A program made the translations under genes and the position numbers. A stretch of 64,000 bases of DNA from an uncultured Clostridia bacterium (GTDB lineage Bacteria; Bacillota; Clostridia; TANB77; CAG-508): positions 33,699-97,698 of the forward strand of contig CALXVT010000003.1 in the NCBI GenBank assembly GCA_944392175.1. The letters are read 5' to 3'. The notes under the pieces were generated by a model. The model had not been told where the DNA came from. It did no database searches and saw nothing but the letters and a program-made list of their open reading frames with translations. Below, piece after piece: positions 17,325-25,503 of this stretch (the stretch's first letter is position 1; each line of letters starts with the position of its first letter).

Positions 17325-18038
17325 TTACACGGCATTCCTATCGCTTTCTGCTTTTCTCAGCAATCTAGCAATTTCCAGCATTAATTCAAGAGCCTCAATT
17401 AGTTGAGGATTCCGTTTTTTCATTTCAGCATATGGCCAGATGGCTTCTCTTTCTTCCCTTGTTTTCGTAAAGGCAATATTTGAAACTTCACTTTTCAATA
17501 CAACCATATCTCCTATACTTTTCTTGTCAGGATACAATTCTGTTTGAATTTTTACTAAAATACCGGAAATTAGTTCAGAAAAAATTCTTGTTTCATACAT
17601 CAAATTAACAAATTCAAACTTATTCCAGTTCTCTAATATAAAATCCAATAATTTAACACCTAATTCAAATTCATCTGCTGAAATTAATGTTTCTGATAAA
17701 GTCATCAATAAATGAAAATCCTTCATGTTTTTATTCAAGAAATCATCATTACATGCATTTTTCATAGCAGTAAGAATTGTTTTAGTTGATGCTGTAAGAA
17801 AAACCAGATCGAATTTCATACTATCTGTATAAGCCTCCATCTGCAAATCTATTCCAACATCATGCAGTTTACGTTTTAAATTTTCAAATAAATTATCAAA
17901 CGTTTTCTCTTCCTCAGAAAGGTCTGCATCAAATCCATCCAATAGAGTTTTAGCATTGCTAACATACTTTTCTCTAGCTAGATTGGCTAGCATTTTTAAC
18001 AAAGATCCCCATTCTTCCCGCGTTTTTACTGTCGTCAT
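17325..18038 (-). CDS. Hypothetical protein, member of a three-copy family (copy 3)
   Basis: 237 residues starting MTTVKTREEWGSLL after AAAGGAGGAATTAT, the same N-terminal motif as the genes at 11783 and 12696. Other shared points are TASTKTILTAMKNA in the middle and RNPQLIEALELMLEIARLLRK at the C terminus. It is helical, soluble and of no known fold that I can name. It is flanked by the two sigma-region-4/HhH genes on the opposite strand. It uses CGG for Arg twice (ACG CGG GAA; AAA CGG AAT), unlike native genes. Confidence 0.78.
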   Translation of the reverse strand: MTTVKTREEWGSLLKMLANLAREKYVSNAKTLLDGFDADLSEEEKTFDNLFENLKRKLHDVGIDLQMEAYTDSMKFDLVFLTASTKTILTAMKNACNDDFLNKNMKDFHLLMTLSETLISADEFELGVKLLDFILENWNKFEFVNLMYETRIFSELISGILVKIQTELYPDKKSIGDMVVLKSEVSNIAFTKTREEREAIWPYAEMKKRNPQLIEALELMLEIARLLRKAESDRNAV

Positions 18039-18096
18039 ATAATTCCTCCTTTTATTTGCAATTTGCTTATAAAATAAAAACAGTATTTACAAAAGA

Positions 18097-18125
18097 ATTA
18101 TATAATCATATTAATGTTATGTCAA
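18097..18125 (-). promoter_or_regulatory. Consensus promoter of copy 3
   Basis: TTGACA (18120-18125), 17-base spacer, TATAAT (18097-18102), about 60 bases before the start codon. Confidence 0.85.
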
Positions 18126-18210
18126 TTTTTAGTACATTATTATCTTTTACAATAGTTACATTTAATTTTTTAATTAAAAAAATCATTAAAATTTATATAC
18201 CAAAAACCGC

Positions 18211-18354
18211 TTGCATTTTATGTAAAGTATGATATAATAATATTTATATATGCACATTGAAAAAATAGTAAAGGAGGGCACTTTTTACACTTTATTCCAG
18301 CGAATTGTTTCGCTGATTACATATTACAATAGAATTATTTAAAGGAGAAAAAAA
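18211..18354 (+). promoter_or_regulatory. Promoter and conserved leader of sigma-region-4/HhH gene 2
   Basis: TTGCAT (18211-18216), 16-base spacer with TTTATGTAAAGTATGA, TATAAT (18233-18238). The leader repeats the elements of the 16.1 kb copy: AATATTTATA, GCACATTGAAAAAA, AAAGGAGGG far from the start, ATTCCAGC, a CAGCGAA/TTCGCTG hairpin, GATTACATA and a final AAAGGAG before the ATG. Confidence 0.8.
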
Positions 18355-18936
18355 ATGAATAAAGACATAAAAAAAGCAATAACTATATCTATAATTAAGG
18401 ACAATAAAAAATTCAGTGAACAAAAAGCATATATGCTTGGAAAACTTGCATTTAAAATTGATAGTTCTTTTAAAGCCGGAGAAGTATCTGGAGAGGCTCT
18501 CCTTAACACAGTTAAGGACGTATTGCCAAATCAGGAAAGATCTGTACTGCTATTGCGGTATAATCTATCCTTGAAAAACTCAAAGATGCAGTTGCAATCA
18601 CTTTCTGCCATAGGAGATTCACTTGGACTTTCTCATGAAAGAATAAGAAAGATAGAACTGCAGGCTTTGAAAAAATTACGCCACCCGGCAAATATTATCA
18701 GATTTTCTTTAAGAGAATCTGATATTGCAACTAAAGAAAGGTTATCTAAAGGTGATCGAACTCTTGATATAGAGTGTCTTTGCCTTGATTCAAAGTTAAC
18801 CTTATATTTAAAAAGGGCTGGCAAAAACAAAATTGCCGATTTGTGCGATATGACTTATGAAGAATTACTTCAGATTAGGTCTGTCGGGCAAAAAGGTGTA
18901 GACGAGATTTTTGAAAGACTCAAACCTTTTAGATAA
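18355..18936 (+). CDS. Sigma-70 region 4-like protein with one RpoA-CTD-like domain
   Basis: 193 residues. Residues about 63-105 resemble sigma-70 region 4 (LPNQERSVLLLRYNL, LSAIGDSLGLSHERIRKIELQALKKLRHP). Residues about 146-192 resemble the RNA polymerase alpha C-terminal helix-hairpin-helix domain (LYLKRAGKNKIADLCDMT, LLQIRSVGQKGVDEIFERL). It is a shorter paralogue of the 256-residue protein at 16267 with one helix-hairpin-helix unit instead of two. No region 2 is present. It is likely a transcription or DNA-binding accessory factor of the same islet. ATG follows AAAGGAGAAAAAAA. Confidence 0.83.
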   Translation: MNKDIKKAITISIIKDNKKFSEQKAYMLGKLAFKIDSSFKAGEVSGEALLNTVKDVLPNQERSVLLLRYNLSLKNSKMQLQSLSAIGDSLGLSHERIRKIELQALKKLRHPANIIRFSLRESDIATKERLSKGDRTLDIECLCLDSKLTLYLKRAGKNKIADLCDMTYEELLQIRSVGQKGVDEIFERLKPFR

Positions 18937-18950
18937 TCTTGTTTAAATAG

Positions 18951-18985
18951 AAGCAGGTGGGTATATTTAAGTATCCCACCTGCTT
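18951..18985 (+). terminator. Terminator of sigma-region-4/HhH gene 2
   Basis: Stem AAGCAGGTGGG/CCCACCTGCTT with TATATTTAAGTAT between, followed by GTTCTAATTTT. It is similar in sequence to the terminator at 17163-17193. Confidence 0.85.
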
Positions 18986-19022
18986 GTTCTAATTTTATAT
19001 TAACAATTTTGAATTATTATTT

Positions 19023-19475
19023 TTAATCTTTTTTAAATAAACTCCTTATTTTTATAAATAATTTTTTTATCCAATTATTTTCTTTATATTCAATTATTTC
19101 ATTTTTTTCTTTATTAATATTATTATATTTTACATTACTGTTTCTATTTTTAAAAACATTTTCTGGACTATATTTTTGGTTTATTTCTTTTCTTTTTTGT
19201 ATATTTTGCTTGTCAATATATTCAAATCTTTTTTTATCTTCATCACTTGCCCAAAAAAGTCTATATAACATTGCTAAAATATTTTTCGTATCATCTGATA
19301 AATCTTGTTTTTCAAATGGAATAGCAATATTATAAGTAAAAGTACTCTTTTCGTCACAATTTTCTTCCATATATGTAATGTAATTTTTGGGAATTTTATT
19401 ATAATTCTCTAAAGAAATGTATTTTAATACTTCTAATACTTCAGCATATGCAATACCATAATCTAAGTTCTTCAT
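19023..19475 (-). CDS. Hypothetical protein with a Y-N-x-I-P-K motif
   Basis: 150 residues, native composition. The N-terminal 50 residues (ISLENYNKIPKNYITYMEEN) are clearly related to the start of the protein at 53016-53564 (EEYNSIPKETLKYIEEN); the rest is Asn/Lys-rich and ends in a basic amphipathic helix (IKKLFIKIRSLFKKD) that could touch the membrane. The function is unknown. The start overlaps the helicase stop by 4 bases, so it is co-translated with the helicase. Confidence 0.78.
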   Translation of the reverse strand: MKNLDYGIAYAEVLEVLKYISLENYNKIPKNYITYMEENCDEKSTFTYNIAIPFEKQDLSDDTKNILAMLYRLFWASDEDKKRFEYIDKQNIQKRKEINQKYSPENVFKNRNSNVKYNNINKEKNEIIEYKENNWIKKLFIKIRSLFKKD

Positions 19476-21328
19476 TCGTGTTCCTCCAATCCAGTATATC
19501 CAGAATTATCTAGACCTACTCCATTATTTTTAAAATCGGCTTGCTTATTTAATGTTTGCGAAATATTGTCTGCACTTAATTTCCCTTCTTTATCTAATTC
19601 TCTTCCAATTTCTTGTACAGAAACCTTACCTCTATATACATTAAGCACAGTATCATCAATCTCATTAATTCTATCACTAATTTTTGTCAAACCTTTTCTA
19701 TATTTTTTTGGTAATGATTTTACATATTTTCTAAATTGTAACATATCATAAAATCTATCTTGGTTAGCATATTGACTTAAAATTATATCTGGATTAACTC
19801 CGCATATAATATCTGTAAATATTGCACAATTTTGATATGGTGAATATTCATCAAAATAAACTCTTGCAATATTTTTATCAAATTCTGCCCTCTTCTCTTC
19901 TAGCTTTATTCTTAATTCTTGTCTTTCCGCTTCTTTTGCTTTTTCTTGTTCATTATCATACTCATCATCATAATCATCGTCATACTCATCATAATACTCG
20001 TCGTCATAATAATCATCATAAGACGGTCTTAAGTAGTCATCAATAATTCTATCAATTTGTTGATCAAAAGCATCATTTTCAATATAATCAATTGTTCGAG
20101 ATATTTCTTCAAATACTTCGTCTTTATCAACTGACTCTGTTGAAAAATTAGCTATAAATTCTGCTTCCTCTTCAATAGTTGTGTTTCCAAGTAATATGTC
20201 TTTAATATTAGCACTTAATTTAATAGATAAATCTTCATTTGGAGCATCTAATAACCTATCATATAATCTTTCTGTACTATATTCATAAGACTCTGCATAT
20301 CCAGCAAATTCAGAGCAATAATATGTATATCCCTCATCAAAATATCCTTTTCTTCCTGCTCTTCCAGCTAGTTGATCGAATAGATTTTTACTAATAGGTC
20401 CCTCATAATATTTTGCAAGCTGGGCAAATATTACGTTTTGAACTGGAAAGTTAACACCTAATGCTAGTGCATCAGTACCAACAACAGTATCAATTAAACC
20501 TTGTTCAAAACACTTCTCTATAAAAAGCTTTTCTTTAGGTAATAATCCACCATAATATCCAGCAAGTCCTTTTTTCGCATCCTCTAATATTTTGTAATTA
20601 TCTATTTTATCTTGCTTTGCTAATGCAGATATTTGACCTATTTTTTCATCGTCTTGATCACTTCTTAATTCCCATAAATCATATACTATGTTATTTATAT
20701 TTTTTCTTGAAAAAGTTACAATTAAAGAATCTTTAATATCTTTTGGTTCAATATCTCCTTTAAAGAATAAAGATGTTAACCTTGAATCGTTTTCATAGCA
20801 CATAAAATCTCTTTCAGAAACTTTATCAGCATAATCTTTTAATTTATTAACATCACCCAACGTGGCCGAACATAAAAGTATATTTTTAGCTTTTGAATTA
20901 TGTAATGCATCAATATATGTTCTTGCTCTAGATGGATTTTCAAATATATAATGAAATTCATCAACAATTAATGTTGCATTTTCTATATTTGAATATTTAT
21001 TTGTATATATTTCTTGAGTACAACAAATAAAGTCGCAATCTTCTGGAACATTTTTTACATCTCCAGTTTCTATTCCTACAGTATATCCTTCATCAACTAG
21101 TTCTCTATATCTTTGATTTGATAATGCTTTAATTGGCGCAGTTATAAAAATTGGTCTTTCTTTCTTTTTTAGTGCCCATTCTAGAAAAACTTTTGTCTTT
21201 CCACTTCCAGTTGGTGAACTTAAAATAACATTATCCTCGTTTTCAATTTCTTTTAAACATTTTTCTTGCCAATTTACATTTCCGTCACCAATTCTATCAT
21301 ATTTTCTATATTTATCTTCTGTTTCCAT
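19472..21328 (-). CDS. Ski2-like DEAD/DEAH-box helicase
   Basis: 618 residues of superfamily 2. Visible motifs are the Q-like NWQEKCLKEI, motif I SSPTGSGKT (37-45), Ia APIKALSNQ, motif II VDEFH, motif III SAT, motif V TDALALGVNFP, and motif VI QLAGRAGRKG. The order and the GVNFP/AGRAGR wording place it among Ski2/Mtr4-type RNA helicases rather than RecQ or UvrB. Residues roughly 430-470 are an extreme Asp/Tyr-rich insert (YDDEYYDEYDDDYDDEYD). It probably unwinds RNA or RNA-DNA in the cytoplasm. ATG follows AAAGAGGTAATTAA. It is coupled to the downstream 150-residue gene. Confidence 0.9.
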   Translation of the reverse strand: METEDKYRKYDRIGDGNVNWQEKCLKEIENEDNVILSSPTGSGKTKVFLEWALKKKERPIFITAPIKALSNQRYRELVDEGYTVGIETGDVKNVPEDCDFICCTQEIYTNKYSNIENATLIVDEFHYIFENPSRARTYIDALHNSKAKNILLCSATLGDVNKLKDYADKVSERDFMCYENDSRLTSLFFKGDIEPKDIKDSLIVTFSRKNINNIVYDLWELRSDQDDEKIGQISALAKQDKIDNYKILEDAKKGLAGYYGGLLPKEKLFIEKCFEQGLIDTVVGTDALALGVNFPVQNVIFAQLAKYYEGPISKNLFDQLAGRAGRKGYFDEGYTYYCSEFAGYAESYEYSTERLYDRLLDAPNEDLSIKLSANIKDILLGNTTIEEEAEFIANFSTESVDKDEVFEEISRTIDYIENDAFDQQIDRIIDDYLRPSYDDYYDDEYYDEYDDDYDDEYDNEQEKAKEAERQELRIKLEEKRAEFDKNIARVYFDEYSPYQNCAIFTDIICGVNPDIILSQYANQDRFYDMLQFRKYVKSLPKKYRKGLTKISDRINEIDDTVLNVYRGKVSVQEIGRELDKEGKLSADNISQTLNKQADFKNNGVGLDNSGYTGLEEHE

Positions 21329-21340
21329 TTAATTACCTCT

Positions 21341-22099
21341 TTAACTTATAAAATATTCTTTTGCTTTATTCAATGCCTTTTCTAATTCACCATATTTTTT
21401 CATTCTATGATCTGCACCTTCAATTTCAAATAATTCAAAATTTGATTTATCTAAATTTATCAATTCTTTTGTATCATTTATAGGTGCAACATCATCTTCT
21501 GTTCCTTGAATAATTAAAATTTTCTGATTATTTTTATATAATTTTAATATTTGATTTTGTTTTAGTTCTTCATAAAATGAAAAAGGAATATTCATGCTTC
21601 TTTCAAATCCTAATTTAGTAAATCCTCTTTCTTTGAATTTATCAAATGGTTCTCTTAATAAAGTATTTTTTAAAATCTCATCCATTTTTATTGCTGGAGC
21701 TCTTAATATTATTTTATTATACTTGGTTTTATATTTAAATAACTTAAGTAATGTAATATATGCTCCAAAACTTGTTGCAAAGATATCTATTTTTATCTCA
21801 TTATCATATTTTACTTTTATATAATCTTCTATACTTATTATATCATTTATACAATTATCTATAGTTAATTTATCTGCTTCTACTTCACTTTCGCCATGCC
21901 CTGGGAAATCAAAACAAATTAGTCCAAATCCTTCTTCTAGCATTTTTTCAGCAAGTAAATTAATTGTACTACTTTCTTTATCTCCACCAAATCCGTGTAT
22001 TGCTATAATAATCTCCTTAGGTTTACTTTCGGGCAAATAAAACTTAGTAGAAATATTATATCCTTTTAAACTTTTTGTTTTAAATTCTTGTATCTTCAT
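21341..22099 (-). CDS. Alpha/beta hydrolase (esterase/lipase type)
   Basis: 252 residues, complete alpha/beta hydrolase fold. It has the oxyanion strand AIHGFGGDKESS, the nucleophile elbow FATSFGAY with Ser (A-x-S-x-G rather than the common G-x-S-x-G), the acid GTEDDVAP and the catalytic GADHRM. No signal peptide is present, so it is cytoplasmic. It acts on an unknown ester or peptide. Its ATG lies inside the end of the Nudix gene (20-base overlap), after AATAGGAGTAAAA, so the two are co-translated. Confidence 0.9.
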   Translation of the reverse strand: MKIQEFKTKSLKGYNISTKFYLPESKPKEIIIAIHGFGGDKESSTINLLAEKMLEEGFGLICFDFPGHGESEVEADKLTIDNCINDIISIEDYIKVKYDNEIKIDIFATSFGAYITLLKLFKYKTKYNKIILRAPAIKMDEILKNTLLREPFDKFKERGFTKLGFERSMNIPFSFYEELKQNQILKLYKNNQKILIIQGTEDDVAPINDTKELINLDKSNFELFEIEGADHRMKKYGELEKALNKAKEYFIS

Positions 22100-22520
22100 T
22101 TTTACTCCTATTTAAATATTCTTTTATAAATTCTTTTGTAGGTGAATATAAATTATCTGGTAAATTATCTAAATCAAACCATTTCCATTCAGTATGTTTA
22201 TTTGGCTCCATATTTACTAATTCACCATCAAATTTATTAGCAATTATTTGAATAGTTATATAGTGTTTTTTAGGTGCAATATCATCTACCACATTAAATA
22301 TCTTTAAATCAGATATATCTAAATTAGTTTCTTCTTTTGTTTCTCTAATTGCTCCTTCTAAAATCGTTTCATCATATTCTTGTTTTCCTCCTGGAAAAGT
22401 CCAACTACCAGGTTCATATATTCCTCCGGTATCGCCATATTTTTCTGAACGATGACCTAGTAAAACTTTATTTCCATCTTTTATCATAATTCCTAATCCA
22501 ACTTTTATAATCTCATTCAT
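22080..22520 (-). CDS. Nudix hydrolase, MutT-like
   Basis: 146 residues from the ATG after GAGGTGTTTTTT; a GTG three codons earlier lies in the ribosome site and is rejected. The Nudix box reads G-G-K-Q-E-Y-D-E-T, then A-I-R-E-T-K-E-E-T-N-L, with Asn at the usual glycine position. GSWTFPGGK before the box is typical of MutT/NUDT-type nucleotide pyrophosphatases. It may remove damaged dNTPs, but the substrate is inferred only. Confidence 0.9.
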   Translation of the reverse strand: MNEIIKVGLGIMIKDGNKVLLGHRSEKYGDTGGIYEPGSWTFPGGKQEYDETILEGAIRETKEETNLDISDLKIFNVVDDIAPKKHYITIQIIANKFDGELVNMEPNKHTEWKWFDLDNLPDNLYSPTKEFIKEYLNRSKNEDTRI

Positions 22521-22593
22521 AAAAAACACCTCAATATTATTTATTTAATTTTATATGATAACTAAATAATATACAACATGTATTCAAAAAAAA

Positions 22594-22622
22594 AATTAGT
22601 ATAAGAAATCCTTATACTAATT
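22594..22622 (-). terminator. Terminator downstream of the radical SAM operon
   Basis: Twelve-base perfect stem AATTAGTATAAG/CTTATACTAATT with a 5-base loop; on the minus strand it is followed by eleven or so T residues, a very strong intrinsic terminator. Confidence 0.88.
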
Positions 22623-22632
22623 TTAATCTTTT

Positions 22633-22665
22633 AATCTGTGGGTATATAACTTATAGCCACAGATT
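22633..22665. repeat. GTGGGTAT...ACTTATAGCCAC hairpin at the edge of repeat copy A
   Basis: Stem AATCTGTGG/CCACAGATT. Its loop side GTGGGTATATAACTTATAG resembles the loop of the 17163-17193 terminator (GTGGGTATGCAACTTGTA). Confidence 0.6.
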
Positions 22666-22773
22666 TTTACGTATACAACAAGGTTAGGCTACATTGGACC
22701 GTCCGAGCAAAGCGAGTGACATGTATTTCGCCGTTGCTTCAGAGAGTAGCCCTGCGAAATGCCTTTCTTATTT
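22660..22773 (+). repeat. 114-bp dispersed repeat, copy A
   Basis: An inverted copy lies at 38047-38160 with a single mismatch (GG for GA in ACATTGGACC). The sequence is far more GC-rich than its surroundings and carries nested complementarities: GGCTAC/GTAGCC enclosing about 60 bases, and ATTTCGC/GCGAAAT overlapping it, so two alternative folds or a pseudoknot are possible. It ends six bases before the radical SAM stop codon. It has no open frame and may be a mobile structured element. Confidence 0.9.
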
Positions 22774-22778
22774 AAAAT

Positions 22779-23828
22779 TTAAACACTACATTCTTTTCCT
22801 CTTCCTTTTCGTAGCATTTCATAAAAGTCTTCTATATTAGCTTCTTTTCCCGTCTTTCCAAATCTAAATTCACCTAAATTACTTCTAAAATGCTTTCTTT
22901 CAATATTTTTTTCAATAATATTTTCTCTTTTTTGAAGAAGATTCTTTATTATTTTATTCTTTTCTTCTAATGATGTATTATCTATTTTAACAACATTTTT
23001 ATCATTTAGACAAACTGAAATATTCCCTTGTGGAGATATTCTAAGCTTATGACAAGAACCACATGGATATTTCCATGAAAACATTGCAAGAATTCCAACG
23101 GTAATAGTATCATTAATTCTATAATATCTCATAGAAGGATTGTCTCCACTAATTTGTTTTCGTGAAATTTCTTTAATAGTTCCTAATTTTTTAAGTTCAT
23201 TTAAAATATTAACTTCTGTAATATATTCATTAACCCAAAAGTTTTGACCATCTTCTTCTAGTTGATTTGGATTGCAGGGGAAAAATTGCAAAAATCTTAC
23301 TATAATTCTTTCTTTGCCATATATTTTATTCTTTTCAATAGCATAATTTATAAAGTCTTTAATTTCATTTATATTATCTTTCATCACAACCATATTTATT
23401 TTAATTAAACAATCAGTTTTTTCTAACATTTTGTCAATTCCTTTAAGAACATTATCTAATGCATCTATTCCAACTATATTCTTAAATTTTTCTTTATTCA
23501 TAGTATCTAAACTTATATTTATTCTACTAATACCACTATCTTTTAATTCTTCCACTTTTTTCTCTAAAAAGAAACCATTTGTAGTCATTGATTGCTCTTC
23601 ATATCCAAGTTCTTTTGCATATTTCATAAATTCACAAATACTATTTTTAAATAAAGGTTCTCCTCCTGTCCAATGGATCCTTTTAACACCGTTATTTTTC
23701 GCAGCTTCTATTATTTCTTTAATATCTTTATCACTCATATCTTTCGAAACACTATTATGTGAATTACAGTAACTACATCTAAAGTTACAATTTGATGTTA
23801 TTCCAAATCTTAAATGCCAATCTTCCAT
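22779..23828 (-). CDS. MoaA-like radical SAM protein with two Fe-S clusters
   Basis: 349 residues. The radical SAM cluster motif C-N-F-R-C-S-Y-C has Cys14, 18 and 21; HWTGGEPLF is the SAM-binding GGEP loop. Near residues 260-280 lies CGSCHKLRISPQGNISVC, closely matching the second, substrate-side cluster of MoaA (C-x2-C-x13-C). MoaA itself converts GTP to a cyclic precursor of molybdopterin and ends in a catalytic Gly-Gly; this protein ends KECSV and lacks it, and no other molybdopterin gene is nearby. It is likely a MoaA paralogue acting on another nucleotide. ATG follows AAAAGGAGGGATTAAAA, 60 bases after the NDK-like gene. Confidence 0.88.
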   Translation of the reverse strand: MEDWHLRFGITSNCNFRCSYCNSHNSVSKDMSDKDIKEIIEAAKNNGVKRIHWTGGEPLFKNSICEFMKYAKELGYEEQSMTTNGFFLEKKVEELKDSGISRINISLDTMNKEKFKNIVGIDALDNVLKGIDKMLEKTDCLIKINMVVMKDNINEIKDFINYAIEKNKIYGKERIIVRFLQFFPCNPNQLEEDGQNFWVNEYITEVNILNELKKLGTIKEISRKQISGDNPSMRYYRINDTITVGILAMFSWKYPCGSCHKLRISPQGNISVCLNDKNVVKIDNTSLEEKNKIIKNLLQKRENIIEKNIERKHFRSNLGEFRFGKTGKEANIEDFYEMLRKGRGKECSV

Positions 23829-23888
23829 TTTTAATCCCTCCTTTTAAAAATTTTTTAATGTGTTCTAAAACCATAAAAATATAGTTTA

Positions 23889-24383
23889 TCATCTTTGATC
23901 AAATTCATTATCATTGTTTTCTGGACACTTTATATTACATTTCTTTACTTCTTCTTTTAAAAATTCCGTTATAAAGAAAATTACATCTTCAATAGCTTCA
24001 TTCGCATCTGATTTATGTATAGCATTAAGAAAAAAAATATCATTTCCTATATTTAATACTGCATTTGGTGGACTAAATTTATATCTTATCGTTTCTTTGT
24101 CGCACATACTACCTAAAGGCTTATCACCACATATTTTTATTAAATCTTTAATAGCATTTTTACCAGCTACTAAACCAACTATAGCACGTCCATTTTTTAA
24201 TTGGTCTGTATTTAATTTTTTAAATTTTAAATTTTTTTCATTTTTATAAAGTCTATTCAAAAAATCTTCATTTAGAACAATATCTCTTGAAAATATTATA
24301 TTTAAATTTTCAGAAATAATTTTTAAAATTTTATCCTTTTTTTCATATGCACAAGGCTTTATCATAAATAAACTATATTCCAT
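23889..24383 (-). CDS. Nucleoside-diphosphate-kinase-like domain protein
   Basis: 164 residues from the ATG after GGAGATTAAA; a TTG four codons upstream is rejected. The opening YSLFMIKPCAYEKK fits the NDK start (T-x-x-x-I-K-P-D), and IHKSDANEA fits the NDK active-site histidine followed by SD-x-x-x-A. Between them, LVAGKNAIKDLIKICG resembles the NDK L-x-G-x-x-A segment. The middle and the Cys-containing C terminus (KKCNIKCPENND) are unusual. It may therefore phosphorylate or bind an atypical nucleotide. It is the third gene of the HD-DUF402-NDK-radical SAM group. Confidence 0.8.
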   Translation of the reverse strand: MEYSLFMIKPCAYEKKDKILKIISENLNIIFSRDIVLNEDFLNRLYKNEKNLKFKKLNTDQLKNGRAIVGLVAGKNAIKDLIKICGDKPLGSMCDKETIRYKFSPPNAVLNIGNDIFFLNAIHKSDANEAIEDVIFFITEFLKEEVKKCNIKCPENNDNEFDQR

Positions 24384-24384
24384 T

Positions 24385-24933
24385 TTAATCTCCAATATGA
24401 TTTTTTAATAATTCCACAGATTTCATTGTAAAATTATATAATATTTTAAAATCATCTTTTATCATTTGCTTAATTTTATACATTGTATAAAACGCTATAT
24501 CATATTCTTCTTTTGATACAATATTATTTAAAAGTGCATCTTTTAATTCATTTTCATCTAACGCATAAAATGTACCATCAGGTAATACAACTAAATCTAA
24601 ATATAAATCTTCGCTATATGGTATTTCTCCATCATATTTACAATAAGATTTTCCAATATCAAAATACCATTGTTTTAAATTCCACTCATTATCAAACATT
24701 ACTGTCATACAGTATTTTTCTTCTTTTGGAAAGTATGTCATAATTTTATAATCTTTTGCTATTACTAAATCAGTTGTTCCATCTGGTCTTATTACTTCAA
24801 AATTTTCATTTAATTTTTCTATTTCTATTAATGAAATTTTTCCTTTAAACTTTTCATCGTTTGAATCAGAAATTATAAATTTTTTGTTTACTATATTTTT
24901 ATCTGTTCTTCTATCTGCAAAATTTAATTTCAT
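24385..24933 (-). CDS. DUF402 family protein (nucleoside phosphatase-like)
   Basis: 182 residues. The C-terminal two-thirds fit DUF402: NLKQWYFDIGKSYCKYDGEIPY, then DLYLDLVVLPDGTFYALDENEL, then a helix with ISKEEYDIAF-like wording. Characterised relatives hydrolyse nucleoside tri- or diphosphates (the Ntdp type) or cleave a CMP-phosphonate (FomD). Acidic residues in YLDLVVLPDG and LDENEL would bind metal. It starts 9 bases after the HD gene (SD in that gene's end, GAGGAGCGATG) and is followed immediately by the NDK-like gene. Confidence 0.85.
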   Translation of the reverse strand: MKLNFADRRTDKNIVNKKFIISDSNDEKFKGKISLIEIEKLNENFEVIRPDGTTDLVIAKDYKIMTYFPKEEKYCMTVMFDNEWNLKQWYFDIGKSYCKYDGEIPYSEDLYLDLVVLPDGTFYALDENELKDALLNNIVSKEEYDIAFYTMYKIKQMIKDDFKILYNFTMKSVELLKNHIGD

Positions 24934-24942
24934 ATTATCTTT

Positions 24943-25503
24943 TCATCGCTCCTCTAACATTTTCAATAAATTTTGATATTTATCTCTTTCTTTTTCTTTC
25001 ATATATTCAAATTCTATTTTATTCCAGCTACGTTGTAATTTACTAATAATTCCATCTGCTCCCTCATCTATGCTACATTGCCTTCTTCCATACCATGCAT
25101 AAAAAAGAGTAAGCGGATGTTCAATATGTGCTACTGCATCAGCTGTTGCGATAATTTTTTCTTCAAGTGTATTTCTTATAAATTCAGATGAACCACGGTG
25201 TTTTAATATACAATTTTTTACTTTAGTTATAAATTCATTATCAATATCGTATTTTATTAAAAATTGTTCAGCATATTCTGTGCCAGTAATATGATGATTC
25301 TTTCTTTCCCCTACCATTTTAGTAATATCATGTAAATATGCAGAAATCTCAACTACTTGTAAATTTGCTCCTAGTTCTTTAGACATATTTGACGCAATTT
25401 CTACAACAGGATTTATGTGATATTTAATTCTGTCGTCTTTACATACATTATTTAATAATTCTTTAATATCATTTATTAAAATTTGATATTCTTTATTTTG
25501 CAA
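24943..25503 (-). CDS. HD-domain phosphohydrolase
   Basis: 186 residues. It has an HD superfamily metal site: His in IKYHINPVV, His-Asp in SAYLHDITK, His-His in KNHHITGTEYA, and Asp in ATADAVAHIEH. The likely start is TTG at 25503 preceded by AGAGAT; no in-frame ATG precedes the first metal ligand. Such proteins remove phosphate from nucleotides or related esters. It is the first gene of a four-gene group with DUF402, NDK-like and MoaA-like proteins, all of nucleotide-handling type. Confidence 0.85.
   Translation of the reverse strand: MQNKEYQILINDIKELLNNVCKDDRIKYHINPVVEIASNMSKELGANLQVVEISAYLHDITKMVGERKNHHITGTEYAEQFLIKYDIDNEFITKVKNCILKHRGSSEFIRNTLEEKIIATADAVAHIEHPLTLFYAWYGRRQCSIDEGADGIISKLQRSWNKIEFEYMKEKERDKYQNLLKMLEER

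Noticed and set aside
22779..23828. Viperin or true MoaA
   Set aside because: A second C-terminal cluster motif speaks against viperin, and the missing Gly-Gly tail and absence of other molybdopterin genes speak against MoaA proper.
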